This document shows, one piece after another, positions 1 to 4,849 of a stretch of DNA of 5,801 nucleotides. Under the pieces are notes generated by a model. It worked only from the letters and a program-made list of their open reading frames with translations. It made no database searches and had not been told where the DNA came from. Positions within the stretch are counted from its first letter, which is position 1, and each line of letters opens with the position of its first letter. Source of the stretch: Calditrichota bacterium (GTDB taxonomy: Bacteria > Calditrichota > Calditrichia > RBG-13-44-9); NCBI GenBank assembly GCA_016934605.1, contig JAFGSO010000445.1:1-5801 (forward strand). Direction: 5' to 3'. Position numbers and translations under genes: made by a program.

Positions 1-465
1 ACGCCTTACCGGTTTGATACCGGAATTGGTTTCTTTCTGGAGAATGTTAATTTAACGGCAGGAGCAACCTTTCAGGATTGGAAGCAGACCCGTTTTGAGA
101 AACCCGACCATGCCGATGATGCGGATTACCGTTATCTGTTCGACGAAAACAGAAACATTCAGCAGAATTACCGTGAGACAATCAACTATCATGTCGGCGG
201 AGAAATTATGATGCCCGGCAGCAATCTGGCCGTCCGCGGCGGATATGCATATTACCCTTCCCCTCTGAGAGATGTCCCTTCTGACCAGAATAAAAAGGTA
301 TACACCGCCGGTATCGGGTTTAAGCTGGGAATAAATACCTATCTGGATGTCACTTATCTCCGCAGCAACTGGTTAAGAGAAAGTGAGGATTCCTACACTC
401 CTGGCGGCACAACTGAAGAAATTTCAGAAAACCGGTTGTTCTTCGGACTCCGATTTAATTTGTGA
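1..465 (+). CDS. OmpP1/FadL-like outer-membrane transporter, C-terminal part (5' end outside window)
   Basis: The reading frame is open from the first base and ends at TGA 463-465, giving 154 residues of a protein that begins outside the window. The fragment has the alternating polar/hydrophobic strands of an outer-membrane beta-barrel and ends in an amphipathic strand with aromatics (LFFGLRFNL), as barrel proteins usually do for recognition by the Bam machinery. The stretch around residues 63-120 (GGEIMMPGSNLAVRGGYAY, then SPL, then a YTAGIGFKLG-type strand and a LDVTYLRSNW strand) resembles the C-terminal strands of the OmpP1/FadL/TodX family, which carries long-chain fatty acids and other hydrophobic compounds across the outer membrane. 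The barrel assignment is firm. The FadL family is recognised from pattern only and the substrate cannot be told. It is separated by about 490 bp from the next gene, so it probably belongs to another transcription unit. Confidence 0.75.
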   Translation, partial: TPYRFDTGIGFFLENVNLTAGATFQDWKQTRFEKPDHADDADYRYLFDENRNIQQNYRETINYHVGGEIMMPGSNLAVRGGYAYYPSPLRDVPSDQNKKVYTAGIGFKLGINTYLDVTYLRSNWLRESEDSYTPGGTTEEISENRLFFGLRFNL

Positions 466-502
466 TTTTATGAAACCAGGCGACTGGAGCTGTATCAAAA
501 GT

Positions 503-520
503 TGTATTTTATAAAATACA
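503..520. repeat. Perfect 18-bp palindrome, TGTATTTTATAAAATACA
   Basis: The 18 bases read the same on both strands with no mismatch. The site lies 37 bases after the stop codon of the barrel gene. It has the shape of a dimeric-repressor operator (TGTA and TACA ends), but it is far from any start codon and could instead form a weak A+T hairpin in the transcript. There is no T run after it, so it is not a standard terminator. Function unknown. Confidence 0.6.
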
Positions 521-544
521 TTATTACGAATATTCAACACTCAA

Positions 545-600
545 AGAATCTCCCCCCTTCACCCTTCCTTCAAAAGAGAAAGGGTTGAGGGGGGAGTTCT
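545..600. repeat. Long imperfect inverted repeat (hairpin), likely dispersed intergenic repeat
   Basis: The left arm (545-570) and right arm (576-600) pair over about 25 positions around a CAAAA loop (571-575). Pairing includes AGAA with TTCT at the base, a one-base bulge at T549, then CTCCCCCC (550-557) with GGGGGGAG (589-596), then CACCC/AGGGTT-type pairing with two mismatches and a few G-T wobbles. The C-rich/G-rich arms stand out sharply from the A+T-rich surroundings. The form is that of palindromic repeats found in many copies between genes in various bacteria. No T run follows, so a classical terminator role is not supported, although a strong RNA hairpin could still stabilise or end the upstream transcript. 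Confidence 0.65.
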
Positions 601-826
601 TAAAACAATATTGAATAGGAAATTTTTATTTATACACATATTTTGAATTTTGATACACCCCTGGTTTTCTTCCGATTGAATACATGCAAGTTTTAAACTT
701 ATCTTGTTAACATCAATCATCCAATCGTTCAGGAACGTACCCAATTTCATTTATCATCTTACAGCTGCTGCCTAAATCCGCTAAAAATTCTTTTATACAG
801 AATTTAAAATTTTCAGTACAAATGCT

Positions 827-844
827 GTTTAAAAATATTTAAAC
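827..844. repeat. Inverted repeat GTTTAAA-N4-TTTAAAC, possible operator
   Basis: Two perfect 7-base arms (827-833 and 838-844) flank the spacer AATA. The right arm ends exactly where the candidate -35 box (TTGACT, 845-850) begins, a position suited to a transcription factor that acts on this promoter. The sequence is A+T-only apart from the terminal G and C, so chance is a real alternative in this A+T-rich region. Confidence 0.35.
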
Positions 845-872
845 TTGACTTTCGAACCGTATAGAAAATACT
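845..872 (+). promoter_or_regulatory. Candidate sigma70-type promoter for the LiaF-like/ABC operon
   Basis: TTGACT (845-850) matches five of six bases of the TTGACA -35 consensus. AATACT (867-872), 16 bases further on, matches four of six of TATAAT. Transcription would start near 880, leaving a leader of roughly 75 bases before the ATG at 957. The -35 box is good and the -10 box mediocre. A GGAAC at 873-877 resembles an ECF-sigma -35 element, but no good partner is seen, so I do not call it. Promoter rules of the host lineage may differ from those of E. coli. Confidence 0.35.
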
Positions 873-956
873 GGAACGTTATCAAATTGGTTTAATGATT
901 GAAACTTTATCTGAATTGTAAATAAAACAACCCATTTATCAACAGGAGTCATTGTT

Positions 957-1559
957 ATGTTCAGACAATATTTCTGGGGAATACTTCTGATTATTTTAGG
1001 CATTCTTTTTCTCCTCGATACTTCCGGGATAGTTGAGATAGAAACGGTATTTTTACGGTACTGGCCGGTATTACTAATTCTGATAGGATTGCATATGATC
1101 CTGAAGAAAACAAACAGCAGCAATTCCGGGGAAGTTTTCATTACCGATAATTCAAAATCCGGGAAGCATCACTGGTCTGCCGGGGAACCTGCAGCGGGAC
1201 AGGCTTACAATAATGTCTTCGGGGATATCAAACTCTCTTTTGAGGATCAGACTGTTTCAACCTTTTCCCTGAGTAACGTCTTCGGGGATATTGAACTCGA
1301 TTTTATAAAAGCGCGGTTTACCGAAAAATCTCTCGTAAAAATTAATGGAGTATTTGGAGATGTTCATCTCAGATTTCCACCGGATATTTCTGTTTCCGGC
1401 AGGGTGAATTTTTTGGCAGGAACTGCTTTTCTCTTCAATGAGAAACATGATGGATTATTTCGAAACATCAGCTTTATGCATCCATCATCCGCAAAGAAAA
1501 ATCCAGCCATTCAGACAGACATATCCATTTTGTTCGGTGATATTCATATTTCAGGATAG
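957..1559 (+). CDS. LiaF-like membrane protein with V/L-F-G-D repeats (envelope stress response type)
   Basis: The 200-residue protein has two membrane segments (about residues 6-24 and 35-50) separated by a short loop. This is the small LiaI/LiaF-like transmembrane region. A soluble domain of about 145 residues follows. That domain carries four copies of a beta-strand motif: VFGDI at 87-91 and 108-112, VFGDV at 132-136 and LFGDI at 192-196. These motifs are typical of the LiaF C-terminal (cell-wall-active antibiotics response) and related 'toastrack' domains. In Firmicutes LiaF restrains the LiaRS two-component system and responds to cell-wall antibiotics; here no kinase or regulator gene is nearby, so only a general envelope-sensing or accessory role can be inferred. 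The start is ATG 957 with AGGAG (944-948) eight bases upstream. The ABC exporter ATPase begins only five bases after its TAG, which points to a shared job. Confidence 0.8.
   Translation: MFRQYFWGILLIILGILFLLDTSGIVEIETVFLRYWPVLLILIGLHMILKKTNSSNSGEVFITDNSKSGKHHWSAGEPAAGQAYNNVFGDIKLSFEDQTVSTFSLSNVFGDIELDFIKARFTEKSLVKINGVFGDVHLRFPPDISVSGRVNFLAGTAFLFNEKHDGLFRNISFMHPSSAKKNPAIQTDISILFGDIHISG
1553..1556 (+). promoter_or_regulatory. Ribosome binding site deciding the GTG start of the ABC ATPase
   Basis: AGGA sits eight bases before GTG 1565, within the last codons of the LiaF-like gene. No in-frame ATG lies closer to the start of the conserved ATPase domain, so this site supports the GTG start and implies coupled translation of the two genes. 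Confidence 0.5.
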
Positions 1560-1564
1560 ACATT

Positions 1565-2470
1565 GTGGGTTCTGATCAGAAAAATGCTATAATTTCTCTG
1601 GATTCTGTAACAAAGCGCTACGGGCAAACAGTGGGGGTAGCCGATCTGACTTTTACCCTGCAGCGGGGAATAATTTTTGGCTTTCTGGGACCCAACGGTG
1701 CCGGGAAAACAACCACCATCCGCCTTATTCTCGATCTGCTCAGGCCATCTTCCGGTCATATTGTTATCCTGGGTTTTCCTCTTCCGGATGTTACCACTAC
1801 CATCCGGCAGCGTTGCGGATATCTGGCAGGTGATTTTTCAGCTTACAGTCATATGACGGCAGCTGAATACCTGCATTTTATAGCAGCGATGAGAAGACGG
1901 CCCGCTCCTTCCGATCTGTCACTTGTTGAACGCTTTCATCTGAATGACAGTCTGAACCGGAAAATCAGACATCTTTCTCACGGAAATCTTCAGAAACTGG
2001 GTATCATCCAGGCATTTTTTCATAAGCCAGAGCTGGTGATACTGGATGAGCCCACCAGCGGACTGGATCCGCTGGTGAAAGCTGAATTTTATGATTTTCT
2101 TTTTGAATATCAGCGAGAGGGAAAAACGGTATTCTTCTCTTCACACGATCTGGCCGAAGTGGAGCGGATCTCAAATCGTGTCGGTATTATACGTGATGGC
2201 CGGCTGGTGGCACTGGAAAATATTGAAGATCTCAAGAAAAACCGTATACGCCGGTTGCGAATTCTTCTCAGATCCCCGCTGGATTCCCTTTCTATACCTC
2301 AGGCAACGCTTTTGCGACAGAAAGGCCGTGAATACGAATATCAATTTCAGGGAGAAGTATCTCGTTTACTTGAGATTTTATCCGGTCTTCCCATTGAAGA
2401 TTTTGATTTTCCCGAACCAAATCTTGAGGACATTTTCATGGTTTATTACGGAAAAAATCGGCATGATTAA
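1565..2470 (+). CDS. ABC exporter ATP-binding protein (ABC-2 type, drug/peptide/lipid efflux family)
   Basis: The 301-residue protein is the ATP-hydrolysing half of an ABC exporter and acts at the inner face of the cytoplasmic membrane. Visible motifs in order are Walker A GPNGAGKTT (42-50), a signature written LSHGN (137-141) in place of LSGGQ, Walker B LVILDEP (157-163), a D-loop SGLD (165-168) and the H-loop histidine in SSHD (H194). The Q-loop region (GYLAGDFSAY, 85-94) has no glutamine, which I regard as common in this exporter subfamily. The last 80 or so residues form the accessory C-terminal domain usual for these ATPases, closing with NLEDIFMVYYG. Catalytic residues look intact. The start is GTG 1565, with AGGA upstream. 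The 3' end overlaps the permease start by eight bases. Substrate is unknown. The LiaF-like neighbour suggests antimicrobial or envelope-stress export, which is inference. Confidence 0.92.
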   Translation: MGSDQKNAIISLDSVTKRYGQTVGVADLTFTLQRGIIFGFLGPNGAGKTTTIRLILDLLRPSSGHIVILGFPLPDVTTTIRQRCGYLAGDFSAYSHMTAAEYLHFIAAMRRRPAPSDLSLVERFHLNDSLNRKIRHLSHGNLQKLGIIQAFFHKPELVILDEPTSGLDPLVKAEFYDFLFEYQREGKTVFFSSHDLAEVERISNRVGIIRDGRLVALENIEDLKKNRIRRLRILLRSPLDSLSIPQATLLRQKGREYEYQFQGEVSRLLEILSGLPIEDFDFPEPNLEDIFMVYYGKNRHD

Positions 2471-3272
2471 AAGATCATATCTGAGCCTCCTGTGGTCACA
2501 GTATCGAGGCACTTCCATAATTCTGACACTCTTGATAGCTCTCTTTCAGCTACTGATTATCTGGATTTTTAATTCCCTGAATGCGACACCTTTTCTTGAA
2601 ACAGTTTTCAACCAGCTGCCATTACAGCTACGTTTGCTTTTCGAGCAGGAATTCATGCCGGCACTGTCTGTGGCAGGGGCTGTCGCTTTTGGATTTAATC
2701 ATCCACTGGTACTGATTGCCATAAGTATTGTGGCTGTCGTCATCCCGTCCCGCCAGATAGCAGGTGAATCCGAAAATGGCCGCCTGGAGATGCTTCTCTC
2801 ACTGCCGATAAAAAGGAAAGAATTAACATTCTCGTTGCTGATTTTTACTTCCGGCATTTCGCTGATGATAATTACAGGCGGCATGGTCGGTTCCATGACC
2901 GGTCTTCTGATAACTGGTAATTTTAATCTGAGCCTCCTTTGCAATCTGCTGGAAATCTGCATCAATCTCTGGCTGGTTTTTCTTCTGATAGGCAGTTACT
3001 CAATTCTCATTTCAGTATTCAGCCAGGAGGGATCCAGAGCAGGACTTTTGAGTGGTGGGCTCACCTTAATATTTTATCTTTTTTATTTTCTCAGTTCGGT
3101 CTGGCCTCCCCTGGAATTCACCAGGTATTTCAATATTTTTTATTATTATCAGCCACAAAGATTGATGTTCGATAAAATTGAATTTTTAGATAATATTTTT
3201 GTTCTTCTTATAACTGCGGCTATCTGTATCCTGGCGTTCCTTGTCAGGTTTGAAAAAAGAGATATTCCGTGA
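2463..3272 (+). CDS. ABC-2 type transporter permease
   Basis: The 269-residue protein is strongly hydrophobic, with about six membrane segments (roughly residues 18-36, 76-96, 122-149, 162-187, 196-216 and 243-262). The cytoplasmic stretch ESENGRLEMLLSLPIKRKEL (102-121) is the coupling-helix region typical of ABC-2 permeases, and the tail FEKRDI (263-268) is a usual ending. It is the membrane partner of the ATPase just upstream. The start chosen is ATG 2463, which overlaps the ATPase stop (TAA 2468-2470) by eight bases. The same frame is open back to 2091, but that extension lies inside the conserved ATPase coding sequence and does not look like a protein. The ribosome binding site is weak (GGA 2450-2452), so translation is probably coupled to the ATPase. 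Substrate unknown. Confidence 0.88.
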   Translation: MIKRSYLSLLWSQYRGTSIILTLLIALFQLLIIWIFNSLNATPFLETVFNQLPLQLRLLFEQEFMPALSVAGAVAFGFNHPLVLIAISIVAVVIPSRQIAGESENGRLEMLLSLPIKRKELTFSLLIFTSGISLMIITGGMVGSMTGLLITGNFNLSLLCNLLEICINLWLVFLLIGSYSILISVFSQEGSRAGLLSGGLTLIFYLFYFLSSVWPPLEFTRYFNIFYYYQPQRLMFDKIEFLDNIFVLLITAAICILAFLVRFEKRDIP

Positions 3273-3355
3273 TAATCGATTTATTTGTTATTTCAGCTTT
3301 GACATTCATTATGATTGCTCCTATTTTTCAGGATGCTGTGGTCCTGACAGGTTGA
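3269..3355 (+). CDS. Possible 28-residue hydrophobic peptide between the ABC permease and rsmI
   Basis: GTG 3269 overlaps the permease stop codon as GTGA, and the frame runs 28 codons to TGA 3353-3355, which overlaps the probable TTG start of rsmI as TTGA. The peptide begins MIIDLFVISALTFIMIAPIF and ends QDAVVLTG. It would form one membrane-spanning helix of about 19 residues with few charged residues. Without it, about 80 bases would lie unexplained between two genes in an operon whose other junctions up to 4746 are eight bases or less. I know no family for it. It may be a small membrane protein, a coupling cistron that carries ribosomes to rsmI, or chance. It is supported only by its position and hydrophobicity; AAGAGA a few bases upstream is at best a poor ribosome binding site. 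Confidence 0.35.
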   Translation: MIIDLFVISALTFIMIAPIFQDAVVLTG

Positions 3356-4098
3356 TAGAAAAGAAAGGATCCGTCATTTATACTCTCGACTCTTCCACCG
3401 GCCGGCTTTTCCTGGTGAGTACTCCCATCGGAAACCTCGATGATATAACCCTCAGAGCCATTAAAGTTCTGAAGGAGGTGGATTTCATTCTGGCAGAAGA
3501 CACCCGAAGTGCCATCAGGCTGTTGCGACATCTGGATATTTCCAAAAAAGTGACGAGCTATTTTTCCTACAATGAAGAGAAACGTATACCTGGGATATTA
3601 GATCAATTAAGAACAGGGAAGAAAGTAGCTTTGATATCCGAAGCAGGTACCCCGCTGATTTCCGATCCGGGTCATAAGCTTGTGGTTGCTGCTATCCAGG
3701 AAAATATCCGGGTAATTCCCATACCGGGACCTTCTGCGATCCTGGCGGCACTGGTCGCCTCGGGATTACCTACGAACCGATTTCTCTTCGAAGGATTTCT
3801 TCCCCGGAAAAAAGGGCGTCAGAAGGTTCTGCAGCAACTGAGCACCGAGAAGGGTACAATTATTTTATACGAATCGGCCGTACGAATCCAAAAAACTATA
3901 GAAGATATTGTAAAAATTTTGGGAAATCGTTATATTGTGCTCGCCCGAGAACTCACTAAGAAATTTGAAGAATTTATCAGAGGATTTGCCCAGGACATTT
4001 TAAAAGAGCTTGATAAGCGGACGTTAAAGGGGGAAATCGTCATTCTGATTGCAGGTTCAGATTTTCAACCGGGAATGTTCATTAAAAACGGACAGTAA
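3352..4098 (+). CDS. rsmI: 16S rRNA (cytidine(1402)-2'-O)-methyltransferase RsmI, probable TTG start
   Basis: RsmI uses S-adenosylmethionine to methylate the 2'-hydroxyl of C1402 in the 16S rRNA decoding centre. The 248-residue product shows the family blocks of the tetrapyrrole-methylase fold: STPIGNLDDIT (23-33), AEDTR (48-52), SEAGTPLISDPG (96-107), PIPGPSA (123-129), FEGFLPRK (146-153), YESAVR (173-178), ARELTKKFEE (198-207) and KGEIVILI (226-233). It is shorter than the E. coli form of about 286 residues because it stops soon after the catalytic domain and lacks the C-terminal extension. The frame is open from TTG 3241, but that start would add 37 residues unlike RsmI and overlap the permease. 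TTG 3352 leaves 16 residues before the first conserved block (GRLFLVSTPIGN), close to E. coli, and overlaps the small ORF's stop. An ATT at 3376 preceded by AAAGGA is a less likely alternative. There is no in-frame ATG near the N-terminus. Confidence 0.93.
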   Translation: MIEKKGSVIYTLDSSTGRLFLVSTPIGNLDDITLRAIKVLKEVDFILAEDTRSAIRLLRHLDISKKVTSYFSYNEEKRIPGILDQLRTGKKVALISEAGTPLISDPGHKLVVAAIQENIRVIPIPGPSAILAALVASGLPTNRFLFEGFLPRKKGRQKVLQQLSTEKGTIILYESAVRIQKTIEDIVKILGNRYIVLARELTKKFEEFIRGFAQDILKELDKRTLKGEIVILIAGSDFQPGMFIKNGQ

Positions 4099-4101
4099 AC
4101 T

Positions 4102-4746
4102 ATGCAAAAAAAAGATTTTACTGTACTCCCGCATTCCATTCAGAAATGGTTTGTAAATATTCTGGATCCTTTTATCGATATCATTATTCGCTTTCATGTT
4201 CATCCAAACCATTTCACTATTTTAGGTTTGTTCATTTCGATTATCGGAGCCGTATTTTATGCCAAGCATGATATTCGACTGGGCGGCTTCTTTATTCTTC
4301 TGGGCGGTCTGGCAGACATTATTGACGGTAAAGTCGCCCGGAAAACCGGACTATCCACCAAGTTCGGGGCACTTTTCGATTCCAGTCTGGATCGATATTC
4401 AGAGCTATTCATGTTTCTGGGTACGGCCATTTATTTCGTCCAGCAAAATCATCCCATTACCAGCATCATGATTTTCCTGGGCCTGGGTGGATCTATGATG
4501 GTGAGCTATGTGCGGGCCAGAGCCGAAGGACTGGGATACGATTGCAAGGTTGGTATTATGCAGAGGCCGGAGAGGGTAGTCTATATCGGTTTCAGTTCAT
4601 TGATCCATCCTTACCTTCTTGAAGTGGTAATATGGATGATCGCTATACTGGCAAATTTCACGGCAATCCAGAGAATGTATCATGTCTGGAATCTCGAGCG
4701 TCAGGAGAAGAATCAGGAGATGGGACAGGAACATCAGAATTTGTGA
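4102..4746 (+). CDS. CDP-alcohol phosphatidyltransferase, probable phosphatidylinositol phosphate synthase
   Basis: The 214-residue membrane protein carries the complete CDP-alcohol phosphatidyltransferase signature: D72, D75-G76, A79-R80, G89, D93 and D97 (D-x2-D-G-x2-A-R-x8-G-x3-D-x3-D). The aspartates bind the metal ions and drive attack of the acceptor alcohol on CDP-diacylglycerol. Several membrane helices are visible (for example about 38-54, 59-74, 102-115, 120-137 and 168-190). The later stretch YVRARAEGLG (136-145) with QRPER (154-158) resembles inositol-phosphate-using members of the family, such as phosphatidylinositol phosphate and archaetidylinositol phosphate synthases, rather than PgsA or PssA. 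The next gene makes inositol-1-phosphate, which supports phosphatidylinositol phosphate as product. The acceptor is inferred, so phosphatidylglycerophosphate synthase remains possible. The ATG lies three bases after the rsmI stop, with only a weak GGA upstream. The C-terminal tail (194-214) is very polar, rich in E and Q. Confidence 0.85.
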   Translation: MQKKDFTVLPHSIQKWFVNILDPFIDIIIRFHVHPNHFTILGLFISIIGAVFYAKHDIRLGGFFILLGGLADIIDGKVARKTGLSTKFGALFDSSLDRYSELFMFLGTAIYFVQQNHPITSIMIFLGLGGSMMVSYVRARAEGLGYDCKVGIMQRPERVVYIGFSSLIHPYLLEVVIWMIAILANFTAIQRMYHVWNLERQEKNQEMGQEHQNL

Positions 4747-4786
4747 ATCCGGTCCTTCCAGGCTTTTTGTATCAGAGAGCGGATTC
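4745..4786. repeat. Short inverted repeat GAATCCG ... CGGATTC around the end of the CDP-alcohol transferase gene
   Basis: Perfect 7-base arms at 4745-4751 and 4780-4786 are separated by 28 bases. The left arm overlaps the TGA stop codon. The stem is short for such a large loop and no T run follows, so a terminator is not supported. It could be a minor RNA structure in the 103-nt gap before INO1, or chance. Nothing else is seen in that gap except the ribosome binding site. Confidence 0.2.
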
Positions 4787-4837
4787 GGGATTGCCCGGTT
4801 ACAGATCCTGCAGAAATAAATGGAGATAAAAAGGATT

Positions 4838-4843
4838 AAGGAG
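4838..4843 (+). promoter_or_regulatory. Strong ribosome binding site of the INO1-type gene
   Basis: AAGGAG lies six bases before ATG 4850, the best Shine-Dalgarno match in the window. It fixes the start of a gene whose 3' end is cut off, and suggests that this gene is translated more independently, and perhaps more strongly, than the coupled genes before it. Confidence 0.75.
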
Positions 4844-4849
4844 ATTATC

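Larger units (their letters stand above)
466..956. other. A+T-rich intergenic region with inverted repeats and a candidate promoter
   Basis: No convincing gene lies in these 491 bases on either strand. The short minus-strand frames here have no family resemblance, and one of them runs through the long hairpin. What the region holds is listed separately: an 18-bp palindrome (503-520), a long imperfect hairpin (545-600), a 7+7 bp inverted repeat (827-844) and a promoter-like pair of boxes (845-872). I see no classical rho-independent terminator (G+C-rich stem followed by a T run) after the barrel gene. The stretch from about 601 to 826 is A+T-rich with nothing else I can name. Confidence 0.7.

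Noticed and set aside
476..487. CCAG-GCGA-CTGG mini-hairpin after the barrel gene as a terminator
   Set aside because: The stem is only four pairs with no T run behind it. The GNRA-type loop is notable but not enough for a call.
559..750. Minus-strand 63-codon open frame in the intergenic region
   Set aside because: It includes one arm of the long hairpin at one end, has no family resemblance and no clear ribosome binding site.
873..877. GGAAC as an ECF-sigma -35 element
   Set aside because: No suitable -10 partner is seen at the usual distance, and a five-base match alone is expected by chance.
839..1141. Minus-strand 100-codon open frame over the promoter region and the LiaF-like gene start
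   Set aside because: It is mostly antisense to the LiaF-like gene, and its protein has no recognisable domain or membrane pattern.
2091..2462. N-terminal extension of the permease frame into the ATPase gene
   Set aside because: The extension overlaps conserved ATPase coding sequence and has no permease character. ATG 2463 gives a normal-length permease with a usual overlap.
3241..3351. N-terminal extension of rsmI to TTG 3241
   Set aside because: The added residues (cysteine- and aromatic-rich) are unlike any RsmI N-terminus, and the start would lie inside the permease.
4632..4829. Plus-strand 65-codon open frame over the transferase 3' end and the gap before INO1
   Set aside because: Most of it overlaps the transferase in another frame, and the part in the gap has no distinctive features or ribosome binding site.
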